From contig CM077010.1 in assembly GCA_039090855.1 (NCBI GenBank), positions 48,192,905 to 48,256,904 on the forward strand: a stretch of DNA of 64,000 bases. Direction: 5' to 3'. How positions within the stretch are numbered: position 1 is the first letter of the stretch; every line of letters begins with the position of its first letter. The translations under genes were made by a program, and so were the position numbers. Source of the stretch: Macrothele yani (lineage: Eukaryota; Arthropoda; Arachnida; Araneae; Macrothelidae). Below the pieces are notes generated by a model that saw only the letters and a program-made list of their open reading frames with translations, was not told the DNA's origin and searched no databases. This document shows positions 48,576 to 59,430 of this stretch, piece by piece.

Positions 48576-48884
48576 GGTTGCTGAATTTTATCCAGCCCCA
48601 AAAAAATCCGGATGTGTTTTTGTTGTTGTTTGGAGGGGAGGGGGAGGGGGTTCGTACACTTAAAAAGTCTGGTCTTTTTTGGATAAAATTAGGTACATAA
48701 ACTTCTCTTTCAGAGTTACTAATAAACTCAAGGAGGTTAGAATACAACAGGAGTCTCCCTAAGCCGTTTCCCGTGAAGCCGATTGTCTGCGACTCCCCCA
48801 CCCAGCGACCATCTTCTTTGGTACAAAGCATTCTGTCGTGCTGCATGTGTGAGAGCCTGTTGTCTTGTTTTTTACACGTTGCGA

Positions 48885-49120
48885 TTATTTTGGGATCAAA
48901 TAAAAATTTTATTTGCAGAAAGCAAAGTTGTGCGGTTATTGGCTGCATTAATAGATAACCTGGGTAATTAAGTTTAGGACGTTCTGATGTATGAATAATT
49001 CTCAGGATCACATTTGAGTAGCTTATCCGCAAAATGCCGGGTTGTGTTGCTATAGACGGCACTAATCGATCTTCCAAAAAAATGCCAGGGATTACTGTTC
49101 ACATGTATATACTCATATTT
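48885..49120 (+). pseudogene. THAP-like zinc-finger starts (two, non-functional)
   Basis: One frame reads CRKQSCAVIGCINR followed by a stop near 48957. A second, from the ATG at about 49033, reads MPGCVAIDGTNRSSKKMPGI then TVH. Both fit the THAP start C-x4-C-x-N-R, though the second has Gly for the second Cys. G-I-T-V-H stands where THAP has G..FH.FP. The rest of the finger and any transposase are absent. THAP domains bind DNA in P-element transposases. Confidence 0.5.
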
Positions 49121-49416
49121 CTTATATTAGATTAAAATATGGTATGAATGTTTGATTAAGAGCAAGCAGCGGTGGAAATTTGGAAATGCATTTTTCGTAG
49201 TAACAAATTCCTGGGTGTCCTCACGAGGATTTAATTTGAAGTTAATGCAAAATAAATCGACCGCACAAAGTTCTGCTTTGTAATTTTTGGCTGTTTGAGG
49301 GCACAATTAATGCGCTAATGTAGGAGTATATTTTTCCTTTAAAAGTTATCTTCCACAGCAAGCTGGCTTATAATTTATCAGCTTCCTACAAAGTGAACTT
49401 GTGTGCATCCTAGCTT

Positions 49417-50537
49417 GATTTCAATATAGAACTGCTATATTAAGCAGTGATAATAATGTTCGTCACGTGTATTTTGCTTAAGTATGCAGGGTGGAGTAGC
49501 TAGATCCATATAACGCTATGAAATACAAAAAACGAACTTTAATGGTAAATTTTTTTTTACTTACTCATAGTAATTTCGGCATTTTTGTCACTATTGCAAT
49601 TCCTCTGCTCGTAGAACGGACATTTGCTTATTTTGATGAGATACTAGATCTGCCTGAACGGAAGATTCACGGATTAAAAGTACTATTTCACGTTAAAATT
49701 CTATACCCTTGTATAGGTGTTTGCAAGGAATGATGATTAAAAAATGAAAGTTAAAAACCCAAATGAGGAATAAGAGCCAAATGAGGAAAGTTAAAACCCA
49801 AAGGAACAAAAGATGGACCCAAACTCAACCCACCACCGCAACACACTTCCCAAACATGTTTCGACAAGAATTTTGCCTTCTTCAGTGGAACATCAAGTTA
49901 TACGTGAGCACCAAGTTCTCGTCGACGATTCTTGAAAGACTGATGTAATGTCTTGTATCACTCTGCCTTCAACCTACGTCATCGCAGACCAACTGTGTAT
50001 CACTGCGCAAGCTGTTAGTGGCGGCATCTATGGCATTGTGTTCACAGAGCGATACAAGACATTACATCAGGCAGAGTGATACAAGACATTACATCAGGCT
50101 TTCAAGAATCGTTGACGAGAACTTGGTGCCCACGTATAACTTGATGTTCCACTGAAGAAAGCAAAATTCTTGTCGAAACATGTTTGGAAGTGTGTTGCGG
50201 TGGTGGGTTGAGTTTGGGTCCATCTTTGTTCCTTTGGGTTTTAAAGGTATAGAATTTTAACTTGAAATAGTACTTTTAATCCGTGAATCTTCCGTTCAGG
50301 CAGATCTAGTATCTCATCAAAATAAGCAAATATCCGTTCTATGAGCAGAGGAATTGCAATAGTGAAAAAAATGCCGAAATTACTATGAGTAAGTAAAAAA
50401 AAATTTTACCATTAAAGTTCGTTTTTTGTATTTCATAGCGTTATATGGACCTAGCTACTCCACCCTGCATACTTAAACAAAATATACGTGATGAACAGTA
50501 TTATCGCTGCTTAATATAGCAGTTCTATATTGAAGTC
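49417..50537. repeat. 1.1-kb foldback with ~470-550-bp arms
   Basis: Arms 49417-49968 and 50070-50537 are near-perfect reverse complements. The left arm has about 85 extra bases near 49700-49790. The loop (about 100 bp) contains a duplicated 'gatacaagacattacatcagg'. Arm sequence includes a hammerhead-like core (see findings) of the kind found in PLE terminal repeats. No coding region. Confidence 0.93.
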
Positions 50538-51132
50538 TTCGGCCACGTAATATCGCGCCATACGTTTTTTTTTGCGTATGGAAATATAAGAATCCTAGTT
50601 TGATGTTGTTTTTTTCAGAATTTTTATTTCCTGCATCTCTAAATTCATAACTACTAACATTAAGCAGATGGACCCAGGGTAGAAATTCTGGCAAAAAATT
50701 GGTTGTATTACACATAAACAAACTTCAAAAAATTTAATTCGGGAAAGAAAAAAAGAAAAAGTTTTTTTCTCCTCTAATGCAGAAGAAAATGTAAAATCTA
50801 GTACATGAAGGAAATACTAGATTTTATGGATAGATTTGGGGAGGAGTAAAAAAATGAATTCAGTTTAGCAGTTCCCTTTGCCAAGATATGAAGATCTAAT
50901 TTTGATTGATGGCCAGTGATTGGGCAAGGGAGGGATCCACTAACCTTTACTTTAACAAGTTGAAACCTGTAAATATATATATATACACTGAAGAGCAATT
51001 GAATTAGAGACAGCTGGCGTTATGCAAATGTGGCGCTGTGGGCTGCCCTGTAAACGGAAACGGCATGACGTATGCAACGATCCGACAATATAAGGAGTGA
51101 TGCAACCGGAATCAGTAAGAGTCGGACGCAGT

Positions 51133-51690
51133 ATGGGTAAGACGAAGGATCTAAGCGCATTTGTCGTGGGCAAATTGTCGGGCCCGACGAATGGGTCACT
51201 CCATCTCGGAAGTCTTGCAGGCACTGGGATTTTCATGAGCCACTGTGTCACGGGTGCACCGTGAGTACATTGAATCCGATAAATCCATCCCTGCAAGGGC
51301 CAACTGCCGTGGACAACAGTGTGTGGGTGAGCGGGGTCATCGTCGGCTAACTCGCATTGTAACTGCGGATAGACGGGCCACAGTGCAAGAAATCACTCGG
51401 CAATTTAACGCTGGTGCACAAAAATGTGTAAGCAGATACACCATCCAGAACTATCTCCTCGCTATGGGGTACAGAAGCCATCGTCCCACGAGGGTACTGC
51501 TGCTGACCACATATCACAGGGTGCACAGATTAGCATGGGCGCAGGAACATCACCACTGGACCCTAGACATGTGGAAAAATGTTGCCTGGACTGACGAGTA
51601 GAGATTCACGTTGGTACATGCGGATGGCAGGATACGAGTATGGTGCAAACCACATGATGCGATGGATCCTTCTTGCCAGCAGGGTTACTT
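51133..51690 (+). pseudogene. Tc1 transposase N-terminal half, left of LINE
   Basis: MGKTKDLSAFVVGKLSG opens the first HTH and shifts frame within 100 bp. VSRVHREYIESDKSIPARAN, GHRRLTRIVTADRRATVQEI and GYRSHRPTRVLLLTTYHRVH follow. The first catalytic block is NVAWTDE then TAG (first Asp kept). CKPHDAMDPSCQQGYLL is the last recognisable part before the LINE tail. Confidence 0.9.
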
Positions 51691-51886
51691 GTTACTTGTA
51701 CCAATTGGGGGGGGTACATTGACCCAGCACCGCAACCTAAGGTCTATTGTGCATCCCCAGCCCTAATCTCGAAAGAGACCAGATGCACGAGCAAAAGCAA
51801 GAATGCTCTTGACTGGTACTAAAGAGAGATCACTTGGTCTCAAGTTGTGAGTACCAAAGTGTTCAAGCCTGAGTGCTGCAAAAAAG

Positions 51887-52609
51887 TCAGTCACAAAGAA
51901 AATACAAGGAAGTCTCCTCTTCGAGATGGCATCCTCTACAAAGTGGATCCTCTTTCACCCCAATCAAATTAAGGTGTCTATTAAGACGACAGTGTCCTGT
52001 AAGTAGGCCAGCATTCAGTCCAATATCCTTTTTTGGCAGTTTAAGGAGTTCTTTAGCCCTATGAGGCAAGGGTCCTTGATTAAGTTCCTTTGCCTGCCTC
52101 TGACCCCTGGTAGCATGCCAGAGGTCAAACTGCTTAGTCCTCAGCAGCCTTTTAGTTAGTCCTCTGGCCACACCAGAGGCGAGCCCTAATGCAGGCTCTG
52201 GACCATAAAAAGCCTGCTCTGCCCCCTCTTTAGCAAGAAGGTCAGCTTTCTCATTACCTACAAAACCCCTATGTCCTGGCACCCAGAACAGTTGCACTTT
52301 GTTCCAGTTTACCAGTTCAGTTAGGGTCTGGAGGCAGTTCCAAACAATTTTGGATGAAATGCGGCACTGACAAAGTGCCAGTAAAGCTGCCTGGCTATCT
52401 GAACAAATCTGGATACGCACATTGTGATACCCTTTGATCAGACATTCTGAGGCACATGCCAGAATAGCATACACCTCAGCTTGGAACACGGTAGCATGCC
52501 TTCCAAGGCTTTGGCATGAACCATAACCTCTGGATAGGAAATACTCCCCTGCTCCAACCCCTGCGTTTGTCCTGGAGCCGTTCAGAGACAAAGGACGTTT
52601 CCCATTCAC
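51887..52609 (-). pseudogene. LINE RNase H domain, first Asp replaced
   Basis: The 240-residue frame covers the RNase H and C-terminal region. SLNGSRTNAGVGAGEYF has Asn where the catalytic Asp of DGS is expected. FQAEVYAILACASE keeps the Glu, QICSDSQAALLAL the second Asp, and WVPGHRGFVGNEKADLLAKE the His and last Asp. The end carries GHCRLNRHLNLIG and CRGCHLEEETSLYFLCD, a zinc-knuckle-like motif typical of this LINE type. RNA digestion would be impaired. Confidence 0.9.
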
Positions 52610-53640
52610 TGCGACTGGGAAAATTCACACTGAATGCTTTATGGAAATGATATTTTACTAGCATGTTGTCGGTTCCCATTTGAAAGATGGGCTCCTTACA
52701 AAAATACTCCTGAATAGGCTTGGTATGGCTGCCAACCCACAACAAGGGTCTCCACATGCCATTGTGGCATAATCTATATGCCCCCATAATGGCCTCACCC
52801 TCAATATGAAGGTGAAGTGGCAGAATATCAAGAAGCAACTCCAATGCAGCTGTTGGAGTATTTCTCATTGCTCCTGATATATCTATGCAGGCCAGCCTTT
52901 GTAACTTGTTAAGTTCAGCCTGCACCGTGCAGAGGTTAACTTTGCGCCACCACACCGTTGAGCCATAAGTGACCATAGTATATATCCAGTGCAAGATCCT
53001 CGGGTTGAGACCCCAGGATTTGCTAATAGCACCTCTACATGACCAGAACACTTTCTTGGCTCTGGCAATACAGTAATCTAGGTGCTGTTTCCAGGTTAAG
53101 CCTCCATCCAAAATGACTCCCAGGTACTTAACCTGTGTGATGAGAGGAATTGTTTTTCCAAAGAGAGTAATACCTCCAAGGTCTCCAAGATTCCTCTTTC
53201 TAGTGAAAGACTTAAGGGTGGTTTTGTCAGGGTTTGCTGATAGACCAACCTTCCTGCACCGATCCTCAACAAGTCCCAGTGTTCTTTGCATTACACTCGA
53301 GACTGTTTTAGGGAATTTTCCCTTGACAATTATGGCCACATCATCTGCATAGCCAAAACAGTCGCAACCAGACCCCTCTAGGATCCTTAGCAGTTCATCC
53401 ACCACCAGGCAACACAACAGGGGAGAACAAACTCCTCCCTGAGGGCAGCCCCAGCAGGTGGAGACCGACAGTCTTCCCGAGTAGCGAGGCCACGACCGTT
53501 CTGCTTGTGAGCATGGCCTTAATCCAATGACAACAGGTTCTATCAACACCATGTCTTTCCACAGGTCCCACAATGGTCTCCGTAGAGACCCTGTCAAAGG
53601 CACCTTCAATATCAAGGAAAGTGGCTAATGCCACCTCCTT
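52476..53640 (-). pseudogene. LINE reverse transcriptase, C-terminal two thirds
   Basis: The sequence begins in another frame with LATFLDIEGAFDRV (RT motif A, with the catalytic Asp), up to WIKAMLTSRTVV. It continues from about 53500 in the frame 52476-53615 as STCWGCPQGGVCSPLLCCLV and then FGYADDVAIIVKG (catalytic Asp pair). KVGLSANPDKTTLKSFTRKR, QVKYLGVILDGGLTWKQHLD and TYGSTVWWRKVNL are the thumb region. The two frames overlap around 53400-53630, which marks one frameshift. Another, near 52560, separates RT from RNase H. The catalytic residues are intact. Confidence 0.9.
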
Positions 53641-53692
53641 AAATTCTAGTGCCTTCTCCAGGCAACAAGCAATGCCATGGAGATCTCTCCAT

Positions 53693-54520
53693 GGCTAACT
53701 CGCATTGTAACAGCGGATAAACGGGCCACAGTGCAAGAAATCACTCGGCAATTTAACGCTGGTGCACAAAAATGTGTAAACAGATACAACATCCAGAACT
53801 ATCTCCTCGCTATGGGGTACAGAAGCCATCGTCCCACGAGGGTACCGCTGCTGACCACATATCACAGGGTGCAAAGATTAGCATGGGTGCGGGAACATCG
53901 CCACTGGACAATAGACATGTGGTAAAATGGTGCCTGGACTGATGAGTAGAGATTCACGTTGGTACATGTGGATGGCAGGTACGAGTACGGCGCAAACCAC
54001 ATGAAGCAATGGATCTTTCTTGCCAGCAGGGTACTCTTCAAGCTGGTGGGGGTAGCATTCTCATCTGGGGACTATTTACGTGGACTAAAATGGGACCCCT
54101 GGTACGTGTGACATCGTCCCTCACAGGTCAACGTTACCGGGATATCCTGGACGACCATTTGCTCCCGTTTGTGCATCTTCAGTATCTCACTGGGACCTCA
54201 TCCTGCAACAAGACACTGCACCGTGCCATCGCTCCCGAATTGTATCCAAATGGTCGGATGAACACTCCAACGACGTGACCTCGCTTTATTGGCCAACTAG
54301 GTCACCTGACCTCAATCCCATCGAGCACATCTGGGATGCCATCGAGAGAAATGTTCGAGGCTCTGACCCCCCTCCATCAAATCTTCGTGAACTGTGGGAG
54401 CTTGTTCAGGGGTTGTGGATCTGTATGGCTTCCCAACGCTTCTGGTGTCTTGTAGAGTCCATGTCGAGACGAATCGCCACCGTCATCAGGGCGAAAGGTG
54501 TTGCTACACGTTACTAGACA
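53693..54520 (+). pseudogene. Tc1 transposase C-terminal part, right of LINE
   Basis: It begins with WLTRIVTADKRATVQEITRQ, the same HTH as 51340-51400, and repeats the following 350 bp with about 5-8% difference. It then continues beyond the left copy: a SLPNC-like degraded second catalytic block, and in the frame 54275-54517 SLYWPTRSPDLNPIEHIWDA (third acidic residue) and SRRIATVIRAKGVATRY at the C-terminus. Stops occur at NGAWTDE* and elsewhere. Confidence 0.88.
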
Positions 54521-55635
54521 GGTATCTCTAATTCAATTGCTCTTCTGTGTATATATATATGCGTCATAAGTTTATTTCTATTTTCATATGTTTCTTACGC
54601 TGGATTTGTGTTTTGGTTAGCTACCTTAAAAATCGGAGTAAAAATCGAGGGAGCTGTAACATATATACTGGAAGAAACTTTAGTTCATGATCTTTAAATA
54701 ACTGTTTGCAGAATTTAAATCAGCACAGTAGTTTGGATTTTATAAGCCACTATATTTGTAAACAAACCGCCGTTTCTTCCCGTTTTTCAGTGTTTTCGCT
54801 TACCCTTCAGGCTTTAATATGTATTTCATTTAAATTCTAAACAACTGGAAACTTTCTGGTTGGACGGTATACATAAATACAAGTGAAGCTAAATGCCATA
54901 CCACTTCAATAAAATATGTGCAGATCGTTATTGACGTTGCAACACTAGCTAGAAATGAGTCAAACAAGCATTAAGTAGCATGCGAATGGTTCGGTTCTTG
55001 TACCAATGCAAATGGCCGACACCGACTAGCGGCTGATGGAAGGGTGAAAGAAGCGGCTTCATCAACTTTACATTGCGCTTAATGGACAGGGCGCCTCTTG
55101 CTGTATTCTAACCTCCTTGAATAAACTGAAAAGAGATACTAAGAAAACCTACATCAAAAGGATATTTCTTATGCATTACAAATATTTCTTTCTATATTTG
55201 AAGTTTTTATTTCCTTATATGTACATATCAAACTGTGAAATGCTGCAGTTGTTAAAAAAACAGTGAGCTTTGATTAGGCTTAGTTGTTAAACTCACCTTG
55301 TAACAAAAGTTATTAAACAATTTGAAAAGGGTAGATTTTTTTTTTTTTTTTTTTTTTTACATTTTCTGGCAGTAGTAAAAAAATTATTAATCTGGTCCTT
55401 ACTATCTACAGTTTCTAATTAAGTATTCATATGCTAAAGATTTCTTGAAGAAGGCAATATCCTTTTTCCAGTCCTTTGGTTATGCTCTAAAATAACGATA
55501 TACTTTTACTAGTTTCTATAGGCCTTGTCTGCCCCTAAACAATTTCTCAGTTTGTTTCAAACAAGGCCATAAGTGAAAAAAATTATTTCAGTTGAGGCTG
55601 AAATGAACTAAGTGGGCAGCTATGAAGCTTTATGA

Positions 55636-57189
55636 GGAATTTGTAAAAATGTTCTGGGAGTGGGTTGGGTTTTTTGTTGTTGTTGATTTTGCTTTGAACC
55701 TTCCACCACTGTTTTGCTGAAAATTCTTTAATCACATCTTTTGAGAAGACAAATGATGGAGTGTCTTTTATTTTAAGTTTTAAGACACATGAAAGAAAGC
55801 ATGGGTACTTGTCAGCAAGCTACTGTTCTGCAATTTCTAGTGTTGCATGAATCACAAACACCATGTGTGCTAGTGCATTATCTTGACAGATTACTCTTCT
55901 TGACAAGGTCTCACACTTTTAAATCTTTAGTGCCTCATGATAACATCTCAGAAGGTTAAAATTATAATCTACATTGACACCTCATTTCAGAAAATCAGCC
56001 GTAATCACTCATTGTGCATCCCAGAAGATGAATACTACAACTTTCCTAGCCGACTTCTGTGCTCAAAACATTTTAGAAGAGGGTTGTTTCCACTGTTTCA
56101 GTTGTTCTTTTGCTTCAAGGTTGAAGGGTTGTACCTCTTCAAACACTAAGCTCCATTAGCAACAAAATCCTCTACAATCTCGTGACAACACTTTAACTCT
56201 TTCCTGCTTCTGATCTGTATTCAGTACTGTATGGACCTACCTCAAAGAAACTTTCATCCATTAAACATTTATTGCAGTATTGTGAACTTGCATCATGGAG
56301 ATGCTGAATATTGTCTCAGGGTACTTCCAAGTTATTCTGCAGTCTTGCATGATAAGTTCATGAATGGCATCTGCATTGGGAGGTGTCAACACAGTAATAG
56401 GCCTCCCACTTCAGAGTGCATCTTCAGCACCATTTCTCCCATGGCATTTGCCTAACATTTGATGCTTGTCCTCATGAATTACTTTTGGTGGCATTCCCTG
56501 TGAATGGAGGTACTCTATGTCCACACAGCATTTAATTCAACATTCCCCATCTATGTTCACCTTCCTTACTGCAATGCCCTCCATATAGGAAAGTAAAATA
56601 GGTGCAAATCTGAAATTCAGTGTGAACTCACAGAAAGTCATATCACAGACGTCATATCTTTCACAAAAACCTTTGCAAACTATATTAGGTTAAAAAAATT
56701 TAACCCCCCTTCATGTATGTTTGAATGTCTTTTAGTTGTGTGTACAAGGTGAACTTCCACAGTAAATTGCGTTTGGTAAGTATAGCATAGTTAAGTAAAA
56801 GTTTCTGTTGTCACATGAAAATAAAGAAGAAAATATCAGAATATTTTTACAGGCTCTGGTGTAGTTTTTGCTGTGATGGAAACAGTAGAAGGTGTGTGTG
56901 TGTTAACATTGGCTCAACATGGAGATTGCAATGTTATAAAGTAGAGGAAAATAAGTTGCTTTCCTGTAGTTGTAGTGGAAGCATTGAAGTCATCAGTTAA
57001 TACCAAAAGTGCATTCATTGTTAGAAAGATTCCTTAAAAAATATGCTAAAAGGACTAAAACTTTATTTGCTGTATGGTTTGCTTAGTCAGAAAATTGTTC
57101 CCTGAAGTGTATATTACATTAGGTATTACGAAAATGTGTTGCTTCATGACTTCTGCTAATAGCACAAGAATTGACTGTGTGCTGGTAAA
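55636..57189. other. no gene recognised
   Basis: On the minus strand near 55900-55650 a patchy frame (QDNALAHMVFVIHATLEIAE, then KYPCFLSCVLKLKIKDTPSF) looks like degraded coding sequence that I cannot place. On the + strand there are only short frames. Confidence 0.45.
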
Positions 57190-58135
57190 ATTTATTGGGT
57201 TGATGCATAAGTTCATGCCACTTTATTTCAAGTGTTTCCCAGGTCAGTAGTTTTATTTAATGAGTGTTTTCCCAGATCAAAGCTTCTGGCATATTTTATT
57301 GGGTTGATGCATAAGTTCATGCCATTTTATTTCATGAGTGTTTCGCAGGTCAGTAGTTTTATTTAATGAGTTTCCCAGGTCAAAGCTTCTGGCATATTTT
57401 ATTGAGTTGATGCATAAGTTCACATTTTATTTCACGAGTGTTTCCCAGCTCAGTAGTAACAGTGCAGATGGCCAGTTGTATAACAAAATATAGCCAGTAA
57501 TATTGTGCATGTAAATAATATTTAATGGGTTTATGCATAAGTTCATGCCGTTTTATGTAACGAGTGTTTCCCAAGTCAGTAGTTTTCTTTAATGAGTGTT
57601 TCCCAGGTCAGTAGTTTTCTTTAATGAGTGTTTTCCAGGTCAGTACTTTTCTTTAATGAGTGTTTCCTACGTCAAAGCTTCTGGCATATTTTATTGGGTT
57701 GATGCATAAGTTCATGCCATTTTATTTCACAAGTGTTTCCCAGGTCAGTACTGACAGTGCAGATGGTCAGTTGTATAACAAAATGTAGCTAGTAATATCG
57801 TGCATGTAAATATTTATTGGTTGATGCATAAGTTCATGCTGTTTTATTTAATCAGTGTTTCCCAGGTCAAAGCTTATATATTTAATTGGGTTGATGCATA
57901 AGTTCATGCCATTTTATTTCATGAGTGTTTTCCAGGTCAGTAGTGACAGTGCAGATAGTCAGTTGTATAACAAAATGTAGCCAGTAATATTGTGCATGTA
58001 AATCATATTTATTGGGTTGATGCATAAGTTCATGCCATTTTATTTCACGAGTGTTTCCCAAGTCAGTAATGACGGTGCAGATGGTCAGTTGTATAACAAA
58101 ATGTAGCCAGTAATATAGTGCATGTAAATCAGTTA
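57190..58135 (+). repeat. satellite made of mariner 5'-end units
   Basis: Eight units, each starting (T)TATTGGGTTGATGCATAAGTT, precede the mariner, starting at about 57191, 57297, 57399, 57521, 57691, 57813, 57886 and 58011. Each contains 'gtttcccaggtcagtagt', and many contain 'cagatggtcagttgtataac'. Lengths vary from about 70 to 170 bp through internal deletion or duplication. The ninth unit is the mariner's own terminus. Confidence 0.93.
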
Positions 58136-59428
58136 TTGGGTGGATGCATAAGTTCGTGCCTTTTTATTTCACAAGTGTTTAACAGGTCAGTAGGGACGGT
58201 GCAGATGGTCAGTTGTATATCAAAATGTAGTCAGTAATATCGCATATCTAAATCATATTGCGTTGTGTGATTGTGGCTAATGGTTTTTTGATTTTCAGGT
58301 CCGGAAGCACGGAGTGTCAAGTAGAGAGGAATGAACATTTCCAACATCTGCTCCTCTACGAGTTTAACAAGGGATCCACAGTCGCCAAGGCTACTCGGCA
58401 AATTTGTGCTGTGTAGGGTAGGATGCTATTGCTCAGAGGACAGCCCGCAAATGGTTTGAGCGGTTCCGAAGTGGAAATTTTGACCTCAACGACTCTCCAC
58501 GCTCAGGTCGTCCATCTCACTTTGATGAGGATCGTTTGAAACATCTCATCCACTTGGATTCGTGTCAAACCACACACAAATTGGCCACTGAGATGGACTG
58601 TGATCAGGCCACAGTGGTACGACACCTGGAATGTATGGGAAAGGTCCAGAAATTGGGGTCTTGGGTGCCTCACACTCTCACCGAAAACAACAAGAATCAG
58701 CGTGTTGTCATATATGGTTCCTTGCTCACCCGTTATCACGAATGTTCTCAGCAACACAAACCCTTTGTGTCATATATTGTTACTGGAGATGAAAAGTAGT
58801 GCCTGTACGTGAATTTCAGGCATCGGAGGGAATGGTTAAGCCCAAACGAGACGCCCACACCACATCCAAAACATGACCATCATCCTGTGAAGATCATGTT
58901 GTGTGTCTGGTGAGACATGGAAGGCATTATGCACTGGGAAATGCTGCCGAGGAATCAGACCATCAATGCTGCACTCTATTGTGAGCAACTCCACCATGTG
59001 GAGGGAGCAGTTCAGCAGAAACAGCCACATCGGTGCCATGGTGTCCTTCTCCAACATGATAACGCACACCCTCACAGTGCAAACATGACCAAAATGGCCA
59101 TTTGGGACATGAAATGGGAGATTCTTCCACATCCGGCCTATTCCTCAGATGTTGCCCCTTCAGACTATCACCTTTTCCGATCTCTGTCAAATGCACTCCG
59201 TGGCAGAACATTCAACAATGATGTTGATCTCCAGAATTTCCTTGATGATTTGTTCACAGCAAAACCTGCACGTTTTTTCAAGAATGGCATTGCAGACCTA
59301 TCCAGATGATGGGACACCATCGTAAACAATAGGGGGGAATACATAGTTGATTGATTTCGTTTTCCCTTCTGATGTAATACATTCCTATAGTGCGGTGGAA
59401 AAAACTGCATTGAACTTATGCATCAACA
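58136..59428 (+). mobile_element. mariner element
   Basis: The left end TTGGGTGGATGCATAAGTTC and right end GAACTTATGCATCAACA are flanked by TA (58134-58135, 59429-59430). At 1293 bp it is the best-preserved mariner here. The left flank is the satellite of its own 5' end. Confidence 0.92.
58318..59352 (+). pseudogene. mariner transposase, nearly complete
   Basis: The opening frame is VERNEHFQHLLLYEFNKGST, AKATRQICAV, then a stop. A shift gives ARKWFERFRSGNFDLNDSPR and RPSHFDEDRLKHLIHLDSCQ. FVSYIVTGDEK followed by TAG is the first catalytic block. PNETPTPHPKHDHHPVKIML, then HWEMLPRNQTINAALYCEQL, VLLQHDNAHPHSANMTKM (second Asp), and HPAYSSDVAPSDYHLFRSLS (third Asp) follow. FLDDLFTAKPARFFKNGIAD runs to a stop (TGA at 59307), with a mariner-like tail to 59352. 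All three acidic residues remain. Two or three stops and one frameshift inactivate the gene. A start codon is not evident. Confidence 0.92.
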
Positions 59429-59430
59429 TA

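Larger units (their letters stand above)
51720..53690 (-). mobile_element. RNase H-bearing LINE, 5'-truncated
   Basis: A non-LTR retrotransposon in minus orientation whose 5' end is cut inside the RT. The RT is followed by RNase H and a CCHC-like end. The 3' end, near 51720, reads 'acaagtaacaagtaa' on the minus strand, a short simple-repeat tail. An I- or Jockey-like clade is likely, but the exact clade is not determined. Confidence 0.85.
50986..54549 (+). mobile_element. Tc1-like element(s) containing a LINE
   Basis: Outer TA flanks lie at 50984-50985 and 54550-54551. The inverted ends share GAAGAGCAATTGAATTAGAGA. The left part (50986 to about 51713) and right part (about 53693-54549) are both Tc1 and overlap in content by about 370 bp. 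The LINE lies between them. Confidence 0.88.
48729..55119 (+). mobile_element. 8-bp-TSD element with CAAGGAGGTTAGAATACA termini
   Basis: The left end CAAGGAGGTTAGAATACA and right end TGTATTCTAACCTCCTTG are inverted. The perfect 8-bp duplication aataaact lies at 48721-48728 and 55120-55127. It has grown by later insertions: the palindrome 49417-50537 and the Tc1/LINE composite 50986-54549. Own sequence is about 1.7 kb. Two THAP-like N-terminal motifs occur near its left end. The 8-bp duplication fits hAT or P elements, and the THAP motifs favour a P-like or THAP-bearing origin. Confidence 0.85.
48585..55635 (+). repeat. repeat R, copy 2 (two segments)
   Basis: Segments 48585-48728 and 55120-55635 match R copy 1 (32061-35115) once the insertion 48729-55119 is removed. 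Alignment across the junction ('aataaactgaaaagagata' here, 'aataaacggaaaagagata' in copy 1) shows that the 8-mer aataaact was duplicated. Confidence 0.8.

Noticed and set aside
48406..49077. 223-codon minus-strand frame
   Set aside because: Only the last ~50 codons are Tc1 transposase. The rest crosses repeat R and the THAP-like element, so it is a chance fusion of unrelated insertions.
56010..56120. 'SRLLCSKHF' segment resembling the end of a THAP finger
   Set aside because: It has no preceding C-x4-C-x-N-R and lies outside the THAP-like element, and the surrounding frame is not conserved-looking.
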